DNA from: Ischnura elegans
Taxonomy: Eukaryota; Arthropoda; Insecta; Odonata; Coenagrionidae
DNA length: 64,000 nucleotides
Reading direction: 5' to 3'
Assembly: GCF_921293095.1 (NCBI RefSeq)
Contig: NW_025791658.1
Coordinates: 6,758,001-6,822,000, forward strand
Shown piece by piece: positions 36,162-48,139 of the stretch. Both the position numbers and the translations under genes were made by a program. Every line of letters begins with the position of its first letter. Position 1 is the first letter of the stretch. The notes beneath the pieces are model-generated. The model searched no databases and had not been told where the DNA came from. It saw nothing but the letters and a program-made list of their open reading frames with translations.

Positions 36162-37186
36162 CAGTGGAACCTCGATCTATCGTTTTTCAAGGGGATGGAC
36201 GAAATGAACGATTAATGCGATGCGATTAATGAAATAAAAATTGAACTAATAAAAATGACACCAGGCTTCACAAAGCTTCAAAGAAAACACTGGCTTTAAT
36301 TCAGCGAACACAGGAAAATACGGAACCACTCGTACGAGGTGAAGTTCGGAACTGACGCTGAGCCGATTGTCGAGGGTGAAGCGCGACCAAAGTGTGTAAC
36401 AAAATATCCTGAGATAATCCTTTGTTTGTGAATCTGACAAGAGAGATTTATAGTAAGTCATAGTTTGTTATTTGATATTATTTCCGGAAAGAAATGTTGG
36501 ATCAACGGCCGAGAAGCTCAAATGCGAGGGTATCGAGTTTCGTCTGCCTCGTCTTTTACCAGTCATTTGTTACTCACCTTTGAGGCTAATAGGTGACTCA
36601 GACAGCAGTTGGCTTCCAGAAATGTCAGCTTTGAAGATGAAAAAGGTCAGGGGGAGCGAAAGGAGGAGGGGTGAAATACTTTTCTATCATTCGCACGTAA
36701 CTTGATATTTCCTTTCGAAGCTAATGAGTTATGGTCTTCGTAACATGAACCCGTCGCGAAACGTGACCCGGGTCATTGAATGCCTCTTGGTTGGTTTCAG
36801 AGAGGAAGAAAGAGTCAGAGGGGGGTGGGGGACGAGGGCTGATGGGAGGGGGGTAGCTGATTGTGAGAACTGTGCAACGTAGACAATCCCACGGCCCTGA
36901 GCTGCTCCGGAGGGCCCTATGGTGGTTCCATCTCTTGGGGAAGATTAATACTATGTGCCGGTCGAATCTGCGAATGCCACATTGTAAATACGTCGTTTCA
37001 TTTTTGTCAAACGGTGAATGCGGGAAAAAAATGGATTGGGACCATGATCTTCGAACGACAAATGAGGGAAAACGATACTTCGGGGAACGATAGATGCGGG
37101 AAAAAATTACATTGTCTTTATGGGACTTTTTTGGGACTAGGGACGGCGAACGATGAATGCGGGAACGATAAATCGGGGTTCCACTG
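36162..37186. mobile_element. pogo/Tigger-like MITE in intron 1
   Basis: The termini CAGTGGAACCTCGATCTATC and, inverted, CAGTGGAACCCCGATTTATC are flanked by TA (36160-36161, 37187-37188). Subterminal motifs acgataaatcggg and acgatgaatgcggg are repeated in both arms. CAGTRGAACC termini with a TA target fit pogo/Tigger-type mariner relatives. No transposase is present. A fragment of the same left end is at 55510-55575. Confidence 0.75.
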
Positions 37187-38839
37187 TATTTGTCTTTTTT
37201 AAATGTGTCTGTGCATGATACTATAAGGAAGCAATACAGGCATCCCCCGAGTTACGTATGTCTCGACTTACATAAATCCGTACTTACGTAAGCAATAACC
37301 GTATTTCAAATGATTACGTTAATTTTCGAATGCGAGCGCGAAGAAGTAGATATTCGCTCGTACAACCCATGGTAGAAAAAATATTGAATTTTTATCGAGT
37401 GTTTTACGTGCTAAAAATAACAAAGTGACCCATTTTTGTCATTCCTCGACGGAATTTTCATCAATTTCTGTAGAAAAATCGCTTATTAATCCCAAGTCAG
37501 CAATCAACGTGAAAATTTGCTGTTCTAGCAATGGATGTGGTTGCGCTCATTCCTGTACGATACAACTATATTGTTATACAGTATGCACACCCGAACTCCG
37601 ACTATCAACTATTTAAAAATTGTACCCTTAAGTTTGGACATTTCCATCTGTGGAATTAAAAGAAAATGAAGTTCAAGCAGAAATATTTATTGCGGAAAAG
37701 AATTGTTTAGTACCCGAGTAACGGCATCGAACTTTTGGGTGTTGGCAATCAACGCCGTGAAAAAGTTAAGAAAAAGTTGACACACGATATTAATTGCGTA
37801 ATTGTTTACATGTTTCTGGCGGAAATTTTTATTAATTTGCTGCATTTTCTCGTTCTCTCATATTGAGTGCAACTGTAAAATAAATTAATATTGCGTCATT
37901 GATAGATTTTCCCCACTAACTTTGTTGCACGTTAATGACGGAGTTGGCTGAATAAAAGCTCACTTTTTATTAGCTTCGTGCTTTGGAAATACTCTTCGAT
38001 GTTTCCAACGAAGTAAATATTCAAATGATGATATTTTCACGTTATTTTATTGAGATATGAGAGAATGAAAGTATGTTTCCGTGCGTGAAAGATTGAGTGT
38101 ATGTGCGTGTGAATGTATCTAAGAATGTAGTAATATACTGGCATTTTTTTGTGTGTTATTTGCTCATAATCCTAGACACTCCTACTACGTGTAGCCACCA
38201 GTGTGGCAGCAGGGGCGGCTCCAGCCGGGGGGCGCGGGGGGCACGCGCCCCCCCTGGGCGGTCACTGAAGGATTTTTTTTGCTGCTTGCAATCTCCTCTT
38301 ACCTACCTACCGAAGCGCATGTGGCCAAAGTCACCCCATTCCACAGTACATACATTCTTCCTTCCTATAGCCAGAAAGAGTTTTTCTCGAAGTTGAGATG
38401 TTCCGAATAATTTGTTTCACTATCGGCAGGCAAGTTTATTTTCTTTGTAGAAAATTTCTGCAACTATATATTCCTTAGATCTTGCCAGATCTATGATTCG
38501 AATTTGAAAGTCTGCAACTCCGACAACAGATTCGTCGATCGTTTCCACTCGTGCGCACAGTCAAGCCGCACAAAGGTGGAGCGCAGCTATGTTTTGCTGG
38601 CCTGCTGTTTGAAGTTGGAGCTCTGTACAATTACGAGCAAAATTGTTGAAGATTTCCTCTGACCACACATTCTAAAGTTGAAGACTTTCTCTCTGAAACG
38701 GTTGGAGTAATTCATCAATCACACGTGAGCTTGGACAGTTGCATTAGTTTTTGGGTTGTATTCTTTTTTTATGTTATCAAACTGATTTCTCTTTCTTTGT
38801 GTACGCGTAGATTTAAATTTATTTGCATAGATATGCAAA

Positions 38840-40010
38840 ATGGATAGGTGGCTAATAAGGAAGAAGCCTCGGCTAGAAAATTATTCAAAGGAACAAGATT
38901 CTATATCTCTTCCCGCGACTTTTTAAAGCATCAAGTAAACGTAATAAAACCGTTGTTGATATCTTAGGTCATCAAATGACTGGTAACTGCGAGACTAGAT
39001 GGGTAGAAAGGCATAAAGCTATTGTAACTTTTAGAGACGACTTACCTGATATTGCCAAAGCTCTCGAAAAAGTGTCGAAGTGGGATGATTATAAAACGGC
39101 AACAAAAGGAAAATATTTATTGTTATAAATTTGTAGTTGTGAATTCATTTTAACTGTATATAGTCTGAGTGATGTTTTGAGTGCAACTTTGAGTGCAAGT
39201 GCAAGCAGATATTTGCAAAATGAGACTGTAGATGTTTTTCGAGCTAAAAAAAAAGTTGACTAAACTTTTGAAGTACTAAAGGATAAGCGGACGAACTCTT
39301 ATGAAATTTTCTCTGGAATTTTTGCAAAGGCTAAGAAAATTATGGAGGAAATGGACATTCCAATCCACATTCCATGTGCAGCCAATCGATAAAAGAACCG
39401 AGCAAATTACCCGGCTACCAATGATGAATATGATATAATCGCGTATTGGGAAAAAAATCATCTATATTCCCATCTTAGATTACGTAAATACGGATATTAA
39501 GGACAGATTTGCTGGATAGTCAATAGTGCTTCAAGTTGAATATTCTAAGCCTGCTGCCTGAATCCCAGCTATTTTCATGGAAATAAAAAATTCGGACTCG
39601 TTAGAAAGCATGCTTGAAAAAATATGAGATAAGTATGCGCCGTTATTGAAAAAAGAGTACAATGTTAACGGAATTTGATAATGAGATAACTTTTTTGAAA
39701 AAAAGTCCGGAATTTAATGACATAAAATCTTTGAAAACTGCCATGGAACTTTACATGAAATGTGATGAAAATTATTATCCTCTGTTGAAAATCCTGTATC
39801 AAACTTTGGTGACCCTACCCATTTCTGCTGCTACGGCTGAACGGAGCTTTTCAGATTTGAGAAGACTGAAAACTTAGCTCAGAACAAGGATGAATGAATA
39901 TCGATTGACTGGGTTGGCGTTGTTATATATTCACAGAAACATAAATATTAATTCTGACAATGTAATCAATCGGTTTAGTCAGAAAAATAGAAGATGTGAA
40001 TTCTTATTAT
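38840..40010 (+). pseudogene. hAT transposase remnant (ZMYM1/TTF-type hAT)
   Basis: It begins with MDRWLIRKKPRLENYSK, then shows a deletion join. Next comes a region with TGNCETRWVERHKAIVTFRD, typical of the hAT transposase core, and further segments interrupted by stops and frameshifts. The last open piece (39662-39877) contains LPISAATAERSFSDLRRLKT, and past a stop LRTRMNEYRLTGLALLYIHR: the C-terminal dimerisation region of hAT transposases (LPVSTATAERSFS...LK..LR..M...RL..L). An N-terminal zinc-finger region and part of the catalytic core are missing. The copy cannot encode an active enzyme. Confidence 0.85.
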
Positions 40011-41024
40011 GATGAAAAAAAATGTTTTTGGCATTTTATTTCAAAAATATTTTATGGTCATTTTACTTCTAAATTTTAATGTAAGTTCATGTTAAAAAAC
40101 CATGTTACTCTATGGTTCCTGTAGATTGCATGCATAGATGCACATGATTGTATTTTTAAATACCTGATAATACTCTCTATAATAACTTCTCAAAAATATT
40201 TTCCAAGATATTCAAATGAAATGCGGCCAAATGATTTTAAAGTCGACTTCAGTTGTATTTTGTTCTTGATCAATCATACAGTAGTTCCGGAAATCCAAAA
40301 GTTAAATACTTATGGGTAAAATTGGAATTGAATATATTGAAGTGAAAATTTCATTTTGCCCGCTAAGCACTTTTCTCAAGGGGTATAAAATGCGAACTCG
40401 CATCACGTACCGTAGACTACCCTCTATTTATAAATGTTATGCTTATGCCTGCTTTTTCTCTCTCAATTTTTTTATCTACCGCGATGGGGTTTGCTGTATT
40501 TGGTGTGGATTCTCTGTTTTCATGATTTGATCATAATTGAAAGTGCATAAATAATACATGAGTCGTAAATTATATTCACAATTTTCCCATAAGATTGCAC
40601 GGCGTTTTTTTTTTCTCGCCCTGTTTCCCTCAACTCTCCATCGAAATCTACGATTCGAACGTCTATTCAAAGCTTGTGTCTCCCGCTTGGAACGAAAAAT
40701 ATACATATCGTTTGAAATTCGATACGTAAATCGGAAATTACTTCTACAACTGTTTCCATAAAATAACACGGGTTTTTGCAATTTTCTCTGTGTATTCGGT
40801 GTAATTCGCTCATTAAAACCAAACAATTTGTACCAATTGCTTCATTCTTTCTCAACTATAATGCCGAAACTTCTATCTTAATTTGACTCTTGTATGCCAC
40901 ATCATCTGGTTAATGATTATTTTTTACCTTTGAACGAAACTCGTAGTACTTTTAATGCTACTTCCATTGTTGTCCGAGAGTCGTTCCCAATGTAAACACG
41001 AACGTCTCATCACCGTCGTCACAC

Positions 41025-41368
41025 CGATTTCTGGCTTTTTTCCATCTACCACAGCGTCCTTTTTCCATTATATGTTCCTATCCCTTTCTCTCCTTACCTC
41101 TGAATTTATATGTATGTTTGCGCTTAAGGCACCGTGTGAATGAATGGAGTAGTATATACATATATACAAATAAATTCAGAGGTAAGGAAAGAAAGGGATA
41201 GGAACATGTAATAGAAAAAGGACGAGGACAACGGTGCTGTGGTGTAGATGGAAGAAAGCCAGAAATAAGAGGGTAAAAATGCGGCCTGACTGGGACTCGA
41301 ACCCAGAACCTCCTGGTTGCCGGCCAGGTGCTCTACCAGTTGCGCTACCAGGACACTTAGATTTACCA
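41025..41368 (-). mobile_element. Pair of inverted SINE copies inside the hAT element
   Basis: The minus-strand SINE runs from a tRNA-like head (41282-41356) into a tail that includes agaaataagagggtaaaaat in the + orientation. Its body (41172-41263) is the inverse of 41028-41112, a truncated second copy on the + strand (shared: cctacaccatct-type start, tccctttctctccttacctctgaattta). Together they form a hairpin with arms of about 90 bases. Confidence 0.6.
41282..41356 (-). other. tRNA-like SINE head
   Basis: On the minus strand it shows box A tagcgcaactgg and box B ggttcgagtcc at tRNA spacing, an anticodon stem CCTGG/CCAGG with loop ccggcaa, and a T arm ctggg/cccag. Acceptor pairing has a mismatch and position 33 is C instead of U, so it is a degenerate tRNA or SINE promoter and not a confident tRNA gene. 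Confidence 0.6.
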
Positions 41369-42728
41369 TGATTTATATATATGTAGAGGGAGAGAGTGGG
41401 GGAAGGGGGGGGGTTAGCAGCCCGTCGCGCCCCCCCCCCTCAAGGAAATCCTAGAGCCGCCCCTGTGTGGCAGTGAAACCACCAGATTCATCGATCAACG
41501 TAATATATAAAAGGCGGAAGATATAACGATTAAAGGTAGGTAGACTATGCATTCTTTGGGCCCTTAGATCGCAGTAACATAATGAATCAATTTAAGTATT
41601 CAGTTTAGTAATGTAGCGTTGAGATACCGTACTTTCCCGAATCCACGCGATCGGTCAACTCTGGTTATAATATTACGCATTTTGATTGGCTATCCTCGAA
41701 ATGCAACTCTCAGACTATATTAACGTTTATCGATTTTGTATCGAATAACGTAAGAATACGTGGTAGAGTTCATGAATATCGCAGTGAATTGAATGAAACT
41801 TCACCGAGAATTTACCGCGCATTTCTCCGCCGATCGCAATCTCTGAGGCACTAACGCAAAGGTTTGACTTACGTAAATTTCGACTTACGCAGAGTCTGCC
41901 GGAACGCATCTCTTACGTAACTCGGGGGATGCCTGTATATATTATTTTTTTGCAATATTGAATTGAATTATCATGCATTTGTAACTGAATGCCTAGTTTT
42001 TGTATAATTGAATTATTTTCTTTGGTGGTATCATACTATATTCTGTTACAAAGTATTTCAAGGAACATTTGGGGAAATAGCATTTCATAGAATGTGGTAT
42101 TATGTATTAAACTAGGATTTTTTTTAATTTGTGCAGCAAACTGTTGTGACACTTTATTCCATATCGTGTATCATGTTCCATTCAAATGAAATAAAATTAG
42201 TCTGGCTTAAAGCTTCAGTGATTTCTTTTAGTTTGAAATCAGTATCCCATATGGTGAATTAGATTCAATCATGATATGTTTTTCTATAACGAAGTGCAGG
42301 ACCTCCTGATGTTCCCTTTCTATTTGCCATGATGCTTTTTAGTGTTGTGCTCCATAGCCCATGCCATCCTTTAAATTTGTAATCTAATTGCTAATCAAAG
42401 CTAGTACTACATTTTTCAATTTTCTATGCATAAGATAGAAATCCATTTTAAGAGTAAAAATGAAAATTATCAAGCTTAACACATGATAATTGTAATTAAA
42501 AGGTGGGTTATCCCATGTCAGTTCAGCCAGGCATGGCACCCACCGATGCAGATATTAATGAAATTTTTGTCACTAGCTACTATCACCTATCTAATGACAA
42601 GGGTATCTATCTATCTAATTGTCAAGGATAAGAAAAAGTTGTTGACTAGTTACCAGTGCAGTTGAATAAATAAGTTAAAAGACACAACAACATCGTGTAT
42701 AATTAGGAAGAGTAATTGAGTTACATCA

Positions 42729-45263
42729 GGTTATGGGCTCACAGGCACTTCGTCAAAAGTAAAAAATATGGATTTAGCAAAACACATCAAGCCGCTGGAG
42801 GGTGAGAGAGACTGGCCACTGTGGAAGAGGAAAGTTTGTGATTTGCTAGGTTACCAAGAAGGTGCTCTCGACGTTATTGAAAGAAGGTTAGAGAAATCAG
42901 GTGCTTGGCTGAAGATGCGACGGATAAACAAATCAAGGAACACAAGATAAAGTCTGATTTGTACCGCAAGGCGAACAGCTATGCAAAGTCAATGATTGCA
43001 AGACCAGTGACAGATGAGGTCTATCAAAAAATTATGGACAAGGAAACTGCGTATGAGACTTGGGTGGCATTGAAACAACTCTTCAAAGCATCAAGTAAGG
43101 ACCAGTTATTTCAAATTAGCACTGATTTCTTTGCTTTTGTTTGGACATCAGGAGGGGTGTATCAATGCACATAGCAAAGTTAAAGAGCCTGTGGAACGAG
43201 ATAAGTATTGGTTTAAAGACAAAGGGTGACAACGTCATGCCAGAGGTGTTTTGATGAGTAAAATTTTGCACATTTTGCCGATTTTGCACATTTGAGACAT
43301 TCAAATCAAGTTAGATGTTGTTGACAAAAGACGATGTCAAATCTATTGAGGAACTGACAAGCCAGTTGCGCATGTTCGAGAGGAATTGCAAGAAAAAACC
43401 CTACGAAGAAAATTCCTAGGAGGCACTTGTGGTCAAGAAGGACAAACAGAAGAGGGAAAGTAATTTCGGTGCGGGTCACAAAAATTCAAGAAAAGAGGAC
43501 TGCTGCAATTATTGCTTCAAGAATTGTGAGAAGTGGATTGCTGATGGAAGACCAAAGAAGAGTGCTCCTCAGAGCAATGCCGTGGACACCAATGTAGCCC
43601 TCAGTGTTATTAGTGAAGATATGTTTAAAGTCGAGACGGTTCCATCAGGATGGTGAATTGACAATGGAGCGACGAAGCATGTGATGCATTGTCCCAATCT
43701 GTTTGTCGAGTTCCAGGAATTTCAAAGTCCCTGCGTCATTAAGACGGCTGGAAAAGAAGTTCTCAAGACCATCGGGAAAGGCACCATTGAAATTTTATCT
43801 TTTACTGAAGAAAAGACCTTGAAGATGATTCTAAGAAACACTTGGTACCTTCCAAATATTTCTAGAAACCTGTTTTCTGTTTTAGCTGCCCAAGATAGGA
43901 ATAAAAATAGCAAATTTCATTCCACGACAACTAAGTGCTGGTTGGAAGTTAATGGAAAAGTATTGCTGTGCCGAAGTCGCGAGAAAGGCAGAACTCTGTA
44001 CAAGGCAGCCATTGAACCAGTTTTTCCTGAGAAAAAAGAATGGGTCAAAGTTGTTGAAGCAGAAAATTCGACAATGCATCTGTATCACGAGAGATGGGGA
44101 CACCAAGACAAGCAGCATGTGAAACAGATGCTTGAGAAGGAATTGTGAATCAAGGTGTCTTCAAAAATGGATCTGTGTGAGCCATGCATTTATGGCAAAG
44201 CTCATCGCTTGAAATTTGGCACAAGGAAGAAGACTTCAAGGCCTGGAGAGCTGATGTCAGGTGATGTATGCAGTCCATTTGATGATTCATTTCAAAAAAG
44301 ACAATTAGTTGTGTTTAAGGATAGTTACACAAAATATCGTTATGGATACATCATTAAGGAAAAGTCACATATAAAGGACGTTCTCAAAGCAACGATTGCA
44401 CACGCAAAGAACCAAGGATACATCATTAAAGAGTTCTTGTTCGATAATGGAAAGGAGAAAAGGAGTTAGTTATGTCAAGAGACGTCAAATTTCAGAGAAG
44501 TTTACCAAATGCACAGAGAGAGTAAAGTTACCTCTTCGAGACGTCAATTTGAAGGAACCATAAGACGATTCTTAAGGGGAGCAAGATGGTGTATAAGAGA
44601 AAGCTCAAGAAGAAGTTCGCAATAAACAGCCTCAACAACGGTTTCAACAGCAAGACGGTGAAGAAGATCAAGAAGATCAAGACAGCGAAGACGAAGGAGA
44701 ACCACAAGACTTAAGAAATGAGCCTCCAAGTGAAGAAGCTGAGTGACCAGGAATGCTAGGAAGACTGAGGAATCGTTTCTCATTGATAAAACCACTATCT
44801 TACGCCGAGTGCATCATGACTGCTGAGGGGTTTGTTATATAGAGAATATTGATCCAGAGACCATGACAGAAGCTTTGAAGAGCCAAGAATGTGTTCAATG
44901 GAAGAAGGCCATGGGCAGCGAAATGGATTCATTGCTTAAAAATGAAACATGGGAACTGACAAATTTGCCAAAAGGAGAAAAAGCAATTCCCTGCAAAAGG
45001 CTTTTTCATTTAAAGATGAAACTAGAGGGAAGCATTGACAAGTTCAAAGCAAGATTAGTTGCCAAAGGCTGCGGTCAACGTCGGTGAATTAATTTTAATC
45101 AAACCTACAGTCCTGTGGCAAAGATGGGAACAATAAGGTCGATTTTGAGCATAGTTGCGAGCGAAGAGATGCTATTAGCTCAATTTGACGTCTCAACCAC
45201 GTTCCTGTATGGAGAATTAAAAGAGGAAGTATACATGTGTCAACCAGAGGCCTACGATGACAA
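42729..45263 (+). pseudogene. Ty1/copia retrotransposon relic (gag, protease, integrase, partial RT)
   Basis: Just upstream of the first frame is ggttatgggctcac at 42731, like the internal tRNA-iMet primer-binding site of copia elements. Then follow, in order: gag (HIKPLEGERDWPLWKRKV, 42768; YETWVALKQLFKASSKDQLF, 43050), a degenerate zinc knuckle (CCNYCFKN), a protease active site (IDNGATKHVM, 43655, with W-stop replaced before it), a GAG-pre-integrase H..H/C..C region (HLYHERWGH ... CEPCIYGKAH), a partial integrase core (SGDVCSPFDD, FLFDNGKE), then the start of RT (WKKAMGSEMDSL, KARLVAKGCGQ, QTYSPVAK, LLAQFDVSTTFLYGEL). Stops and frameshifts separate the pieces. Sequence after 45263 is unrelated: the rest of RT, RNase H and the 3' LTR are missing. 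42490-42728 may contain the 5' LTR, but no second LTR exists to prove it. Confidence 0.88.
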
Positions 45264-46612
45264 TAGTGGACGAAAAGCGAAAAAGTGAAAACCGAAAGGC
45301 TAGATATAGCGTGCAAACAGCTACTATAAGTATAAAGGGTTCTTTGCCACCTATTGGCGTGGAGAAGTGAAAAAACACACACCGAGTCAGTCAGATCTAT
45401 TGCGCCCGACAGAAGGTTAAAGTTTAACAGTATGGTTATAAACCATAATTACAATTAATCTAAGTGTGATGGGTAGTGTATATGTTAATGTTTATTCTGA
45501 ATCAATAATATTAGAAACTGATCAACAATCGCTGCTCACAACAATCAAATGAAATATCCTCCTGGAATACATAGATGCAAATGGCAGAAAGCAGTTATTC
45601 GTGTTTTTGACCCTGTTCCACCAATTTTAAAAATCTGAAAAAGCATTAGGATTATACTTTAAGATAGGGGTAACAACATATTTTTTTCGGCGCGTCTATT
45701 ATTTCCTAAAATTTTTAATTTAATTTTGAAAATTTCAAACTTATGTAAAAGTTTAGTGTTCAGTTCAAAAATTGCGAAAAAAATTAGCATGGTAGAGCAT
45801 AATTGTATTTACATTTTAAAATCAAGAAAACGATTTTACAAAAATAAAAACTGGAGATCCCATTAAAAAACTAAAACTCGTGTTTCAATTTTTTCTGGAG
45901 TGTTTTTCCATTGTTGAGGCCTGAAACTTTGGGTAAGCACATAATTTTGCATGTACTACCAGCTTGAATGACAGCTACATGCAGATTTGGATAGACATAA
46001 TAAAAGAAATAGAAAAAGTAAAATGGAATTCGATGCCATTTGGAGAAAAGGATACGTAGAATATCGCTAACAATAAGTGCAAGATTTAGGGAAATTAAAG
46101 AATTTTCCAATAGGGTGTAAGACTTACCAAATGAGGCCAATGTCTTATTTTTGTTAGAAGCACACGACTTATTTTATCAAACTGCTATCAAAAAAACATA
46201 GTGAATCATTAACATATAAAAGCAATCCCTAGCAACCTAACAACCAAACAAGTTTTCCAGGTTAACCATATCCTACAACGTATGCAATCGTAGTATACAT
46301 CGTGGTTATTCATGGCGCATATCGAGCTTCCATCGGTTAAGTAATCTGTAGACTCGAAACAGACAGACTCGTGTGCTCTCAGGGATTATATATACCTTCA
46401 AGTCGCATAAAAAGGAGCCTCCGCTTCTTGGAACCATTTGTCTAATACCATGCTGAAAATGCCAGAAAATTAGCAGAACATCATTTGCAAAAATAGTCTT
46501 ATAAGAATTCCTTGAATAATTATCAGTTGCCAACATAAGTTATGGTGAATTAAATGCCTGCCGGATAAAAGCCTGAAAGGTATGCTACCCTCGCAACATT
46601 ATTATAGAATTC
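45264..46612. other. Intron 1, unassigned part
   Basis: No coding exon or repeat with readable ends was found between the Copia truncation point and the next element. Confidence 0.35.
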
Positions 46613-46617
46613 TATAA

Positions 46618-47226
46618 CAGAGTTCCCACTCAACCGTGAAAACCTTAAAACCGTGAATAAGCCGTGAATTTCGTACACCGTGAAAAAAACCTGGAGATAG
46701 CCGTGAATTTTGGCTTAAAACCTTAAAAATCTCTCAAACTTATGGAAAAAGAACTACAAGTTACAGATCAAAAGAAAAACATGATATTTCAATCATGTTC
46801 AAGGCTGAGCCACATACAGACACTGTCCATCCATTTATCTGCACACGTATATTTGAAGTGCAATTATTGGTCCTTGTGCCATGACGACACATTGATCTTG
46901 AGCCTGTGATTGGAAGACTGGCAAACAAAGTGTTCATTACCCCTGGGGAAAAATCAGACTCTTCTTTACTTTCCTACCTCACTGCTCCCTCCATTTCGCC
47001 ACTCACAACCTTAAGCTTCACCTAAATTTTGATATCAATAGGTGACGTCATGAGAAATAGCACTTTCATTGCTACGTGTGAATTCACGGAGCCTGTCGCG
47101 GTTGATAAATTTTTAGTTAATGTGCGGGCGGTGATTGTCATGTCTTCACGGAATTTGACGATATTTAGACTGTGAAAACCTGGAAAAAACGGTGAATTTT
47201 AAAAATTAGTTAGAGTGGGAACCCTG
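46618..47226. mobile_element. TIR element with 5-bp target duplication, copy 2
   Basis: The ends are CAGAGTTCCCACTC and GAGTGGGAACCCTG, flanked by TATAA (46613-46617, 47227-47231). It is colinear with the two outer parts of 23054-24739, including agactggcaaacaaagtgtt, which corresponds to the point where the hAT MITE and SINE entered copy 1. It is non-coding, 609 bases long, and the best-preserved copy of the family in this window. Confidence 0.78.
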
Positions 47227-47760
47227 TATAAGAAATGCAAAGTTCTTATAAGAATTCCTGTAAGACTTATAAAATATTTTCAATCGGGTTAATCCTTGGC
47301 AAAGCTCTAGTTATGTTGCAGTTCGTGTTTCAGTGGAGACGACTCGAGACATTTTGTTTTTTTTTGGTAAAACAAAGGGTAAACTAAACAATGATATCCT
47401 GGAAAGTGGAGCATTCAAATTCACCATTAGTCACCTCAAATAGGCAATCTGCCCGCTAGGCTATACCCCACTCCCTCATCTACTATTGGATTGGGTAACC
47501 GGGGCATTTTAAGGCGAACAAACAAATCCCTGATGATTTGCTGCTAAAGAATGAAAAGCGAGAGACCCAGGAATAAGTTCGAGCAATAAGACAAGAAATA
47601 AGGCAGAGCTCTAATACTGTAACGGTAAAAGTTTTTATCTTTTTTTAGGGGATGAATGATTGAAGCCATTTTTTTAATGTGAATATAAGCGAAATTGCTA
47701 ATCTGCCAGGCCATGTGACACCAAGCAGAACTTTTTTTTCTCCCTTCTTATCTTGACCTC

Positions 47761-48135
47761 GTTTAATATATAATTATAATATTTCCTGGAGTTTAGGTCA
47801 ATTTTATGAATCATCAAGTTATAGCCAACGTTTCGATTTATTTGAAATCGTCATCAGGGCTATGAAAGAAAAAACATAAAAACATAATAAAATACAAAGA
47901 TAACAACGATATACAATATTTTTACATAAAAGTATATTATTGCATAAAAAACCGCGATCATAACATTTTTATGTAAAAATATTGTATATGGTTGTTATCT
48001 TTGTATTTTATATTGTTCTTATGTTTTTTCTTTCATAGCCCTGATGATGATTTGAAATAAATCGAAACATTGGCTATAACTTGATTTCATAAAATTGACC
48101 AAAACTCCAGAAAATATTATAATTATATATCAAAC
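47761..48135. repeat. 375-bp foldback element with hammerhead-like core in each arm
   Basis: The left arm starts gtttaatatataattataat and the right arm ends with the near-exact reverse complement; the arms are about 170 bases with few mismatches and a loop of about 25 bases. In each arm the sequence atagcc CTGATGA (stem) GAAA c..t ggctat occurs (+ strand 48035-48077; - strand 47821-47863), resembling the conserved core of hammerhead ribozymes. The element lies in intron 1 of the host gene. Confidence 0.8.
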
Positions 48136-48139
48136 TGAA

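Larger units (their letters stand above)
38210..41465. mobile_element. hAT element with decayed transposase, middle layer of the nest
   Basis: It starts CAGGGGCGGCTC and ends GAGCCGCCCCTG, with a perfect 8-bp duplication TGTGGCAG at 38202-38209 and 41466-41473. The region just inside each end is a G/C homopolymer-rich tract (ggggcgcggggggcacgcgc and the complementary run of c). It encodes a broken hAT transposase at 38840-40010 and has itself been invaded by SINE sequences at 41025-41368. Confidence 0.9.
37237..41935. mobile_element. mariner-like TIR element, outer layer of a three-level nest
   Basis: The ends are CAGGCATCCCCCGAGTTACG and the reverse complement (CTCGGGGGATGCCTG), flanked by TA (37235-37236, 41936-41937). 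Further in, both arms carry gacttacgtaa motifs. Removing the hAT element at 38210-41465 leaves about 1.4 kb of non-coding element. The TA target and CAGGCATCC ends suggest a mariner/pogo-type MITE. Confidence 0.8.

Noticed and set aside
37244..37300. Separate small element at the left acttacgtaa motifs
   Set aside because: They are the subterminal part of the 37237-41935 element, whose other end is 4.6 kb away because of the nested hAT insertion.
41282..41356. Functional tRNA gene with GGC anticodon
   Set aside because: An acceptor-stem mismatch, C at position 33 and continuation into a SINE body indicate a tRNA-derived SINE head.
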